A stretch of 53,149 nucleotides of DNA, from assembly GCA_903929765.1 (NCBI GenBank), contig CAIYVX010000007.1:1-53149 (forward strand), read 5' to 3'. Source of the DNA: an uncultured Planctomycetia bacterium (GTDB lineage: Bacteria; Planctomycetota; Phycisphaerae; FEN-1346; JAACEH01). Shown here piece after piece: positions 7,903 through 14,701 of this stretch (the stretch's first letter is position 1; each line of letters starts with the position of its first letter). A program made the position numbers and the translations under genes. The notes beneath the pieces were generated by a model that was given only the letters and a program-made list of their open reading frames with translations, had not been told where the DNA came from and did not search any database.

Positions 7903-7931
7903 ATTATAGCGTCCCCCGCCCGGCGATTCAA
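7903..7931 (-). promoter_or_regulatory. Promoter for tRNA-Ala
   Basis: Minus-strand TTGAAT (7931-7926), 17-nt spacer, perfect TATAAT (7908-7903), ending 13 nt before the mature tRNA 5' end. Confidence 0.75.
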
Positions 7932-7950
7932 CTTCATTTCGCCCGCCGGG

Positions 7951-8961
7951 TCAAATCGCCGCCGGGGGCGGCGGCGGAACTTCCGAAACAGGCGGCGGCG
8001 GCCCGGCCGGGAAAGGTTCATCGGTCGGCGGAAAGTTCGGGGCGACCACCGGTTCCTCGGCGAAAATCCGCCACTGGGGCCCCGCCTGTTCCAGGAAATA
8101 AAGCGAATAGCACCGCATGAACACCAAGAGCGGCAACAGAATCACCGTGCTGATGTACGGCAGCAGGGCCAGGCAGCAGGTCAGGCAGCAGGCCACGCAG
8201 GTGGCGACGATGGCAATTATCGCCACCACTATCCCCAGTCCGAACTTCACCAGATAGAAAATCACAAAATCACCGACGTGCTCGGGCAGAATCTCCCACC
8301 GGAAAATCCGCCAGCCCTCCAGCGTCCGCACGTTCCGCAAATACATGATCGGCGCCACGAAATCCCGCACCACGGCACAGATCAGCACGAGGACTATTAA
8401 CCACACCACGAACAACCCCGCCCCCGCCACAATGCCCAGGACCGCCCCGACTCCGAAATGACCGGTCTTGATATCGAACCAGGCCAGCGCCAGACCCAGA
8501 CCCACAATCAGCAACAATATGATCAGAGCGACCAGGCCCAACACCAGATTGAACCAGAACAGGCTGTTGCCGACCTGGCGAAATTGGTGCCACGGTTCGA
8601 CCACGGCGCCGCGATTGCGGGCCACGCCGTCCAGGAACATGAATTGTCCCCGGGCCTTCAACCAGGAAATCACCAGTCCGAGGACCAGGCAAAAGATAAA
8701 TAGGGCCGCGCCCAGCACGATCACCAGCGCCAGATGCTCGGCCAGCCAGATCTTGGCCCCGCCGAAGTCCGGCCCGCCGCCCCCCTGCCCCTGGCTCGAA
8801 AAACCGTTATTGAAATTGAAGCTGAACCCGCCCTCGCCCAGGTAGGCCAGCCAGGCGCAGAAACCCAGCACGAACCACTTACCCGCGTCGAACGGCCTGA
8901 ACAGCATCTGCATCGTCCGCTCGAACGACTTGCTGATAGCCTCGCCCACTGAGAAGGCCAT
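7951..8961 (-). CDS. Multi-pass membrane protein, DUF7544-like
   Basis: 336 residues with about six hydrophobic segments (for example VIVLGAALFIFCLVLGLVI and LIILLLIVGLGLALAW), a cysteine-rich transmembrane stretch (ATCVACCLTCCLALL) and a proline-rich cytoplasmic or periplasmic tail ending PPPPPAAI. The N-terminus AISKSFERTMQMLFRPFDAGKWFVLGFCAWLAYLGEGG is reminiscent of uncharacterised planctomycete and archaeal membrane proteins that start with 'A..AW.ra...LF.PFd..kWl.lgf.awLa'. Start ATG at 8961 follows GGAGG by 4 nt. No neighbour suggests a function; I cannot assign one. Confidence 0.75.
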   Translation of the reverse strand: MAFSVGEAISKSFERTMQMLFRPFDAGKWFVLGFCAWLAYLGEGGFSFNFNNGFSSQGQGGGGPDFGGAKIWLAEHLALVIVLGAALFIFCLVLGLVISWLKARGQFMFLDGVARNRGAVVEPWHQFRQVGNSLFWFNLVLGLVALIILLLIVGLGLALAWFDIKTGHFGVGAVLGIVAGAGLFVVWLIVLVLICAVVRDFVAPIMYLRNVRTLEGWRIFRWEILPEHVGDFVIFYLVKFGLGIVVAIIAIVATCVACCLTCCLALLPYISTVILLPLLVFMRCYSLYFLEQAGPQWRIFAEEPVVAPNFPPTDEPFPAGPPPPVSEVPPPPPAAI

Positions 8962-9021
8962 AGTTCCTCCGCAAGTTAGAGCCAATGCGAAAAACTTTCG
9001 CTCCGTCCTCCGACATCCGCT

Positions 9022-9051
9022 ATTCTGCGCTCCACCGGCCCGGACTGTCAA
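9022..9051 (-). promoter_or_regulatory. Promoter for the membrane-protein gene
   Basis: Minus-strand TTGACA (9051-9046), 18-nt spacer, CAGAAT (9027-9022), about 60 nt upstream of the ATG at 8961. Confidence 0.55.
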
Positions 9052-9124
9052 CATTCATCTTTGCGTTTTCCGCCTATCAGAAGCCCCGCCAAGTTTTGAG
9101 AAATATCCTGGACACAAAAGAGTT

Positions 9125-9133
9125 TGGTATAAT
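9125..9133 (+). promoter_or_regulatory. Extended -10 promoter for the collagen-like gene
   Basis: TGGTATAAT is a perfect TATAAT with an upstream TG, the extended -10 arrangement. No convincing -35 lies at 17 nt, which is typical for extended -10 promoters. It is about 80 nt upstream of the ATG at 9212. Confidence 0.6.
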
Positions 9134-9211
9134 GGAGTCGCTGCTTGTTGCAGCGGAAATCAGTCGCCCCGAAGTGGGCCATCAGTCTTTCTTTGAAAGG
9201 AGCAGGAAAGT

Positions 9212-9694
9212 ATGAATCGCACATTTGCCGTGGTAGCTGTGTTGGCCTTGCTGGCCGTCTCTGGAAGCGTCTTCGCCCAGCAAGTCCCCCCGCCGGCACC
9301 CCCGGCGGCGACTCTGGGAGCCCCCGCCGCGAACGTGGCCTCCGGCGCCGTAGCCCCTCGGCCCCCGCGGACCAATCGCTTGGCCGCGCCGATAGCCGAA
9401 GCGATCACGGCCATCGATGCCGCCAAGGCCGCCCTGGCCGCCGGCAAGACCGACGAAGCCAAGGCCCAGCTTGACAAGGCCTCCGACACCCTCGAAACCC
9501 TCCAGAAGAACATGCAGTCGATGGGCCCGCGCGGTCCTCGCGGACCTGGCGGTCCCGGTGGAGTACAGGGCGGACCCGCCGGACCAGGTGGTCAGGCCCC
9601 TCAGGGTGGTGCAAACGTTCCGCCACAAGGCGGACCTGGCGGCCTCCCCAACCCCAATATCGCACCAAACGCAGCGCCGAAAGTTAATCAATAA
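9212..9694 (+). CDS. Secreted Gly/Pro-rich protein with short collagen-like tract
   Basis: 160 residues. Residues 1-22 form a signal peptide (MNRTFAVVAVLALLAVSGSVFA, cut before QQV). A proline/alanine linker is followed by a short helical segment (about residues 59-101, alanine- and lysine-rich, coiled-coil-like) and then a GPRGPRGPGGPGG tract with further glycine/proline/glutamine repeats to the C-terminus. This suggests an exported or surface-exposed protein; no enzymatic domain is visible. The Shine-Dalgarno AAGGAG is well placed. It is a monocistronic unit, flanked by its own promoter and terminator. Function unknown. Confidence 0.8.
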   Translation: MNRTFAVVAVLALLAVSGSVFAQQVPPPAPPAATLGAPAANVASGAVAPRPPRTNRLAAPIAEAITAIDAAKAALAAGKTDEAKAQLDKASDTLETLQKNMQSMGPRGPRGPGGPGGVQGGPAGPGGQAPQGGANVPPQGGPGGLPNPNIAPNAAPKVNQ

Positions 9695-9728
9695 GTTGAT
9701 TTCTTACTGCTGAGATGAGGTCAATACG

Positions 9729-9761
9729 ACGGCTCGCCCCTTCCGGGCGGGCCGTTTTTTT
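9729..9761 (+). terminator. Rho-independent terminator
   Basis: CGGCTCGCCCC TTCC GGGCGGGCCG hairpin followed by TTTTTTT, 35 nt after the stop of the collagen-like gene. Confidence 0.9.
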
Positions 9762-9771
9762 GTGGCGAAAG

Positions 9772-10080
9772 TTATTGCACCAGTCGCGACTCGATGACGT
9801 TCAGCCCGAACAGCCCCAGCAGCGGCGCGATCCGCTCCGGCTTGTCGGCAAACTCACAGTTGGCCAGCCGCAGGAGAATGATCTTTTCCTCCACCACCCA
9901 CCCGATCTTCGGGCCGGGGTGGTGTTCGTAAGCCGCCAGATCCTCCATCAGACGGAAGCCCTGGCATCCGCCCCCGCATTCCCGACAGACCATCTCCGCA
10001 AGATCCTGAAAAGCCGCGGAAAGATGCGCTGGCGCCAGCGGCATGCGCCCGTCACAGCCCAGACGAAACGTGGTTTCCAT
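9772..10080 (-). CDS. Small cysteine-bearing protein of unknown function
   Basis: 102 residues, starting at the ATG at 10080 behind GGAGG (6 nt). The only clear feature is a cysteine cluster, CRECGGGCQGF, that could bind a metal or a cluster, preceded by another cysteine (RLGCDG). The C-terminal half (GWVVEEKIILLRLANCEFADKPERIAPLLGLFGLNVIESRLV) looks like a compact alpha/beta domain. It lies downstream of the ArsR gene on the same strand, but a strong terminator separates them. I do not recognise the family. Confidence 0.7.
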   Translation of the reverse strand: METTFRLGCDGRMPLAPAHLSAAFQDLAEMVCRECGGGCQGFRLMEDLAAYEHHPGPKIGWVVEEKIILLRLANCEFADKPERIAPLLGLFGLNVIESRLVQ

Positions 10081-10177
10081 GGCCAACCTCCTGCCCCCGT
10101 TCTCTTTTCGTCCAATCTGGCCGCGCGATCGGAAGATAAAATCACCGGCCGCTCCGCCCGACGCCGCGAAAGTCGGC

Positions 10178-10211
10178 AAAAAAAGCGGCCCCCCATCTTT
10201 AGAGGAGCCGC
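10178..10211 (-). terminator. Rho-independent terminator of the ArsR unit
   Basis: On the minus strand GCGGCTCCTC, loop TAAAGAT, GGGGGGCCGC forms a ten-pair stem (three G-U pairs) directly followed by seven T residues. It lies 57 nt past the arsR stop. Confidence 0.9.
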
Positions 10212-10267
10212 CTGTTCGCCTGCATTGTGCTTCCTTCCCGGCGGCGCCACGCGCCGCTCAGGCGCTG

Positions 10268-10576
10268 CTACTTGCGCGACATCTCCGGCAGGTAGTTCGC
10301 CAGTTCGGCGCTTATGCACTTCAGCATGTCCCGGTTCAGCGTATAAATCACCTGCTTGCCGTTGCGGCGGTTCAGGATCAGCCGACCCATCCGCAAGAGG
10401 CCCAGGTGGTGGCTCACCGTCGGCTGGGCCAGATGCAGCGTCTTGCACAGTGTCCCTACGTTCTGCTCGTCCTTGGCCAGGTAGAACACGATCTTCAGCC
10501 GCGTCTCGTCCGAGAGCAGCCGGAACGCCTGCGCCAACTCGCCCACTGCTTCCTCTGAAAAAGCCTTCTTTGCCAT
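10268..10576 (-). CDS. ArsR-family transcriptional regulator
   Basis: 102 residues with the winged-helix fold of ArsR/SmtB repressors: AFRLLSDETRLKIVFYLAKDE (helices 1-2), LCKTLHLAQPTVSHHLGLLRMGRLI (helix-turn-helix) and RRNGKQVIYTLN (wing). The classic arsenic site ELCVCDL is reduced to TLCKTL with a single cysteine, so thiol metal sensing by that site is unlikely. Start ATG at 10576 behind GGAGAG. A sigma-70-type promoter lies about 220 nt upstream, giving a long leader. The regulated target is not obvious; autoregulation is possible. Confidence 0.92.
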   Translation of the reverse strand: MAKKAFSEEAVGELAQAFRLLSDETRLKIVFYLAKDEQNVGTLCKTLHLAQPTVSHHLGLLRMGRLILNRRNGKQVIYTLNRDMLKCISAELANYLPEMSRK

Positions 10577-10794
10577 GATTCTCTCTCTCCCTTAAAAAAG
10601 TGTGTAGGAACCCACCCAGCACGTTATCGATTATAGGTCGCCTCGGGAACGGATGTACCTGAAAAATCCCGTCCCCACGGGTATTCTCCCGGACGCGCCT
10701 TGATCGCCTGGTTCACGAGGGTCAAACCAAAGGGGCTCAAAACGTGGCTATCGAAGTCATTATCCAAGACCCGAGCGCTTGTCCATCTCACTGC

Positions 10795-10822
10795 ATTGTA
10801 ATAAGTCAACACTTCACGTCAA
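10795..10822 (-). promoter_or_regulatory. Candidate promoter upstream of arsR
   Basis: Minus-strand TTGACG (10822-10817), 16-nt spacer, TACAAT (10800-10795). A second TTGACT sits between them. It implies a leader of about 210 nt before the arsR ATG. The 10577-10877 interval contains no convincing gene; the only ORF there would start inside this promoter. Confidence 0.5.
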
Positions 10823-10877
10823 CAAAAAAATCTGAAAAACATTGTCTCCACGCCACGCCGCGCCGCCGGCGACCTCC

Positions 10878-11450
10878 TCACCGCATCCGCGGACTGCGGA
10901 TCAGCGACATGGCCTCGGCCCGCGTCGCCTGGTTCTCCCGGAAAATCCCGCGCACCACGCTCGTCACCGTCAGCGTCCCCGGCTTCTGCACGCCACGGAT
11001 AGTCATGCACAAATGCTCCGCTTCCAGCACCACCATCACGCCGCGCGGCCGCAAGGTCTCCATGATGTCGTCCGCAATCTGCATGGTCATCCGTTCCTGC
11101 ACCTGGAGCTTACGCGCCTCCAACTCCACAATCCGCGCCAGCTTCGACAGACCCGTGATCCGGTTCTGCGCCGGCAGATAGGCCACATGCGCCCGACCCA
11201 GAAACGGCACCAGGTGATGCTCGCACAGACTGGCAAACGGAATGTCACGCACCAGAACCATCTCGTCGTAGTTCTCCAGCGTCAGCACCTTGAGCACGTC
11301 CCGGGCCCGCCGGCCGATCCCCGAACAGGCCTCCTCGTAAAACCGGGCCACCCGCGCCGGCGTCTCCGCCAGACCCGGACGACCGGGATCCTCCCCGATT
11401 CCCTCCAGGATCATCCGCACGGCCTGCTCAATCTTTTCCTTGTCCACCAC
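10878..11450 (-). CDS. folE: GTP cyclohydrolase I
   Basis: Converts GTP to dihydroneopterin triphosphate, the first step of tetrahydrofolate (and queuosine precursor) synthesis. The 190-residue protein has the zinc ligands Cys76 and His79 in [10 protein letters not shown] and Cys148 in [11 protein letters not shown], plus the [10 protein letters not shown] and [10 protein letters not shown] segments of the family. The start is a GTG (11450, or the adjacent GTG at 11447), with GAGG 9 nt upstream. It ends 300 nt before arsR and begins about 100 nt after the small membrane protein gene, with a terminator between. Confidence 0.96.
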   Translation of the reverse strand: MVDKEKIEQAVRMILEGIGEDPGRPGLAETPARVARFYEEACSGIGRRARDVLKVLTLENYDEMVLVRDIPFASLCEHHLVPFLGRAHVAYLPAQNRITGLSKLARIVELEARKLQVQERMTMQIADDIMETLRPRGVMVVLEAEHLCMTIRGVQKPGTLTVTSVVRGIFRENQATRAEAMSLIRSPRMR

Positions 11451-11479
11451 CGGAAGTCGCCTCGCAGATCTGGTGAATT

Positions 11480-11522
11480 AAAACAAAGGGAAGACGATCA
11501 CCCGACGGGCGAAACGCTTCCC
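11480..11522 (-). terminator. Rho-independent terminator of the small membrane-protein gene
   Basis: Minus-strand GGGAAG...CTTCCC hairpin with an inner CGCCC/GGGTG arm, followed by TTTGTTTT. It begins about 30 nt past the stop of the 39-residue ORF and ends just upstream of folE. Confidence 0.65.
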
Positions 11523-11553
11523 TGCGCGTGTCCTGCCTGTTTCGGATCAATTT

Positions 11554-11673
11554 TTACTGATCCTGATTCTGCTTCTTCCGGACGACGACAAAGGCCGCAA
11601 TCGCGCCGGCCAGCAGGGCGATCATAATCACATAAAACAAGGGACTTCCGATGAATACCCCAAGAGTCAACAT
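11554..11673 (-). CDS. 39-residue single-pass membrane protein
   Basis: A short ORF, below common length cut-offs. The peptide begins MLTLGVFIGSPLFYVIMIAL and ends VVVRKKQNQDQ: one hydrophobic helix followed by a positively charged, glutamine-rich tail, so the C-terminus should face the cytoplasm. The ATG at 11673 is preceded by GGAGGAGGTG with 6 nt spacing, one of the strongest Shine-Dalgarno sequences in the window, and a terminator follows the stop. These three signs together support a real gene. Function unknown. Confidence 0.75.
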   Translation of the reverse strand: MLTLGVFIGSPLFYVIMIALLAGAIAAFVVVRKKQNQDQ

Positions 11674-11804
11674 GGCACACCTCCTCCGCTTCAATGGGTT
11701 AAACGGGACTCAAACCTTACGGGCCACGACGTCAACGCTCCACAATATGCCGGAAGCCTGCGGACCTGTCAACGGTTTTTTTGCCATTGTTTTGCTGCCG
11801 TCGC

Positions 11805-13901
11805 TCAGGGCAAGGGCAGGTTGTTCAGGATCGTGTTGAAAACGGTCAGGTCGTTGTCCGTGACGGCGCCGTCCCCGTCGAGATCGAAGTTGGCGAAAGT
11901 CTGGTTCGGCGTGGGCACGCCGTTGAGCCATTTTCTAAGTTGCACGCGGTCGGCGGTGGTAACCGTTCCATCGCCTGACGTGTCGCCGAGACAGCGAACC
12001 GTGAGGCTGGCCTGGACGGTGACCACGTTGGCTGCGCCCGACTGGTCGCCGCTGACCTGGAGCATGACCGTGCCGGATCCGGTGCCGCTCACGCCGTCCG
12101 CCTGGCGCGGGCCGCCCACCAGGTAGAGCGCCGCCGACGAGCCGGTAAAGACAAAACTCGAAGTCGCCGTAACTGAGCCGGTGCCGTCGGCGGCGACGAA
12201 GGTCAGGCTCGGAATCACCACGCCCGACCCGCTGGTCGAAACCTGGACCGTGAAGTTCTGATCGGCCCAGGAATCTTGAGGCACCGTGATAGTCAGGGTG
12301 CGGCACTGCCGATTCAAAGTCGTCTCCGGCGTATTCTGATAAACCCAGGTGTCATCGAGCGTGGCCGAGACGGTCAGGGTGGCGGCGCTGAAACTGGCGG
12401 TCAAAGTGAAATTGCCGTAGACGGTCAACGAGGTGGTCACGGCCGACGAACTCGTGAGCGCGACCGAGCCGCTCACGCTCCAGCCGGCGAAGATGTAGCC
12501 GCCGGCGGCCGACTCGGTGGCCGTGATCACCTGGCCGTAGGTATACGGCCCGGAGTTGGACAGGACGATTGTCCCCCCCACATCGGTTTCGGTGCCGCTG
12601 TAACTGTTCTGCGTGAACTGGGCCAGCAGCGTGCAATTTCCGGTGATGGTTAGCGTCGCCGTCTGCGCCGTCGAACTCGAGAGCGTGCCGCCCGTCGCCG
12701 TCCAGCAGGCGAAGGTGTAGCCGGGATTGGCCGATTCGCTAATCGAGAGCACCGTGCCGGAGAGGTAGGTCGCCTGGCTGGGCGAGACCGCCACCGTGCC
12801 CCCGGCCAACGGACTGGCCGACGCCGCCAGGGTGTAGGTCGGCAGCAGCCGGTAGCTGGCCGTCAGGGTGCAATTGGCGGTGATGGTCAGCGAGGTTACG
12901 GCCGCGGCCGAGTTCGAGATCGTTCCGCCCGTCGCCTTCCAGCCGACGAACCCGTAACCCGGATTTGCCGTCTCGCTGATCGACAGTACGCTGCCATAGT
13001 AGTAGGACGCCTGGTTGGGCGAGACCGCCACTGTGCCACCCGCCGTCGGGCCGGCAGAGGGCGTGAGAGTGTAGGAATACATGACGTCGGTCATCGTGAA
13101 ACTCGTGCCATCCGGCGAGAGGGCCGAGGGCACGGCCTGGTTCATGCCGCCGGCGGATTGCATCGTGATCGGGTCGTACTGCCAGGAAGGGTTGCTGATC
13201 GACCCGGTCACGCCGTTAATGGTGGCAGAACAGGCGTAAAAACTGGCGCTGCCGAAAAAGGACAAAGCCGCAATGTTGCCGCCAACCGTGGGCGCTTCGA
13301 GCACCCATTCGGCCGACGACCGCAGGGCGGTGCTTCCGGACGGCAGCGATCTGGTAATCGAGAAGGTTTGCGACCTGGTCACATTTTTAAGGGATAGCAC
13401 AAACGAGGTGCCCCCCGTGTAGCTTACCTCCGCAGTGATCACGTCGCCCGGCCTTACCGTAATCGTACTGATCCGGTGTGATCCGGCCGGATACATTTCG
13501 TACCAGGCGTAGTAGTTCGGCGTGCCGCCGGACAAATCTGAGTCGGTCCCCAGTTGCTCTACCGTCCCGCTGGAATACCCGTCAATGCCCACCCAGAGCG
13601 AACAATAACTGGTTCCCGTCCCGGTGACCGACGGCACCACCCAGGTGCCCTTGACGTCGGTCACAACATTCGATTGCGGGGAGGAAATGGTCGTTTCCGC
13701 CGCGTAGCCGCTCCAGTTGGTCGAGGTGCCGTTTTTGTTGCGCAGGCGGTGCCGGGTCTGCTTTTCATGATGCACGGCAGATGACGGCGACGACTCGGTC
13801 GTCACCTGTTCCGGCGGCGTAGCGCCGCTGGCGCCCGCCGGCCGGAAAGCGCAGATCAGCGCTAGAGATATAAAGAGGAAGGAACCCAGCGTGGATTTCA
13901 T
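11805..13901 (-). CDS. Secreted G1-type (glutamic) peptidase with InlB-like repeats and dockerin
   Basis: 698 residues. Residues 1-25 are a signal peptide. Residues ~60-260 match peptidase family G1 (eqolisin): NWSGYAA, GTWVVPSV, SLWVGIDGYSSGTVEQLG and SSAEWVLEAP. The catalytic pair is inferred as Gln116 and Glu198, spaced 82 residues as in fungal enzymes. Residues ~280-510 contain three divergent InlB/Listeria-Bacteroides-type repeats (GGTVAVSPNQ...YYGSVLSI...GYGFVGW). The last ~60 residues are a type I dockerin with two calcium loops (DTSGDGTVTTAD and DLDGDGAVTDND). G1 peptidases act on proteins at acid pH; the dockerin suggests attachment to a cohesin-bearing partner, none of which is in the window. 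The gene stands alone. Confidence 0.88.
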   Translation of the reverse strand: MKSTLGSFLFISLALICAFRPAGASGATPPEQVTTESSPSSAVHHEKQTRHRLRNKNGTSTNWSGYAAETTISSPQSNVVTDVKGTWVVPSVTGTGTSYCSLWVGIDGYSSGTVEQLGTDSDLSGGTPNYYAWYEMYPAGSHRISTITVRPGDVITAEVSYTGGTSFVLSLKNVTRSQTFSITRSLPSGSTALRSSAEWVLEAPTVGGNIAALSFFGSASFYACSATINGVTGSISNPSWQYDPITMQSAGGMNQAVPSALSPDGTSFTMTDVMYSYTLTPSAGPTAGGTVAVSPNQASYYYGSVLSISETANPGYGFVGWKATGGTISNSAAAVTSLTITANCTLTASYRLLPTYTLAASASPLAGGTVAVSPSQATYLSGTVLSISESANPGYTFACWTATGGTLSSSTAQTATLTITGNCTLLAQFTQNSYSGTETDVGGTIVLSNSGPYTYGQVITATESAAGGYIFAGWSVSGSVALTSSSAVTTSLTVYGNFTLTASFSAATLTVSATLDDTWVYQNTPETTLNRQCRTLTITVPQDSWADQNFTVQVSTSGSGVVIPSLTFVAADGTGSVTATSSFVFTGSSAALYLVGGPRQADGVSGTGSGTVMLQVSGDQSGAANVVTVQASLTVRCLGDTSGDGTVTTADRVQLRKWLNGVPTPNQTFANFDLDGDGAVTDNDLTVFNTILNNLPLP

Positions 13902-14107
13902 AATCCGCGGTCCTGAAACCGTTTACAGGAGTTAGACAAAACACGGGCTGATCCGGCAAAAAAAACCGGACACACGCAGCACGCGCCCGGCGCCCGGCAA
14001 AGGTTATAATGCCGCTTGGGTGAAATATAGCGCATAAACGGTCGAAGGGCAAGCTCTGATGCCCAAAAACGCTCGAAAAAACCTTTTCCAGGCGGCAATA
14101 TATTTCC

Positions 14108-14139
14108 TTGCCGTGCGTTAACTACTTAAGTAAGCTAAC
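14108..14139 (+). promoter_or_regulatory. Promoter with overlapping MarR-type operator
   Basis: TTGCCG (14108-14113), 17-nt spacer, TAAGCT (14131-14136). An imperfect palindrome, GTTAACTACTTAAGTAAGCTAAC (14117-14139; centred on ACTTAAGT), covers the spacer and -10. This placement would let the product of the next gene, a MarR regulator, shut off its own operon. The AT-rich palindrome stands out from its GC-rich surroundings. Confidence 0.6.
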
Positions 14140-14166
14140 TAATGAACGCTCAGAGAACCGTGCAGG

Positions 14167-14658
14167 ATGGCCCAAAACACGCCGGAAACTTCATCTTCAC
14201 AACGGGAAACCGCCTTTCGGGCCATGATCCGGGCCTACGGTCTGGCCCGCCGCGTTATGGACCCCTATTTTTCCCGCTACGGCATCAGTGGCTCGCAATG
14301 GGGCGTCCTGAGGGTGTTGCACCGGGCCGAAGCGGCGCAGGAACCGGAGTTGCTGCTGTCGGAACTGAGCAAGCGGCTGCTGGTCCGTCCCCCGAGCGTC
14401 ACGGGCACGGTGGATCGCCTGGAGCGGATGGGCCTGGCGGTCCGCACCGCCTCGACGACCGACCTGCGCTCCAAGACGGTCTGCCTGACCCCGGCCGGGC
14501 GGCAGTTGATCGAGCGGTTGCGGGATGGCCACCAGGCGCGGCTGCGGATGATCCTGGCGGGCCTCAGCGACGAGGAGCAGAGCGAGTTGCAACGGCTGCT
14601 GGAAAAGTTTTCGGCCCACTTGAAAGATCTGGCCGAACAGGAACCCGGCGACGAGTAA
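14167..14658 (+). CDS. MarR-family transcriptional regulator
   Basis: 163 residues with the winged-helix core of MarR proteins: YGISGSQWGVLRVL, LSELSKRLLVRPPSVTGTVDRLERMGLAVR (helix-turn-helix) and the wing TTDLRSKTVCLTPAGRQLI with the conserved D-x-R-(S)-K. Dimeric MarR repressors usually release DNA when a small molecule binds, and commonly control adjacent efflux pumps; here an adaptor, ATPase, permease and outer-membrane factor follow on the same strand. The start ATG at 14167 has only a short AGG upstream. An overlapping operator-promoter precedes it. Confidence 0.93.
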   Translation: MAQNTPETSSSQRETAFRAMIRAYGLARRVMDPYFSRYGISGSQWGVLRVLHRAEAAQEPELLLSELSKRLLVRPPSVTGTVDRLERMGLAVRTASTTDLRSKTVCLTPAGRQLIERLRDGHQARLRMILAGLSDEEQSELQRLLEKFSAHLKDLAEQEPGDE

Positions 14659-14701
14659 GCGCCGGGCGCCGGAATCACCGTTTATCAGGAAGACAAACAT
14701 T

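Noticed and set aside
10624-10812. 62-residue frame upstream of arsR
   Set aside because: Its start lies inside the promoter-like element, there is no Shine-Dalgarno, and no family is recognised.
11498-11680. 60-residue frame overlapping the small membrane-protein gene
   Set aside because: Different frame from the ORF with the strong Shine-Dalgarno and hydrophobic helix; composition is low-complexity Arg/Gly/Ser and its start is not supported.
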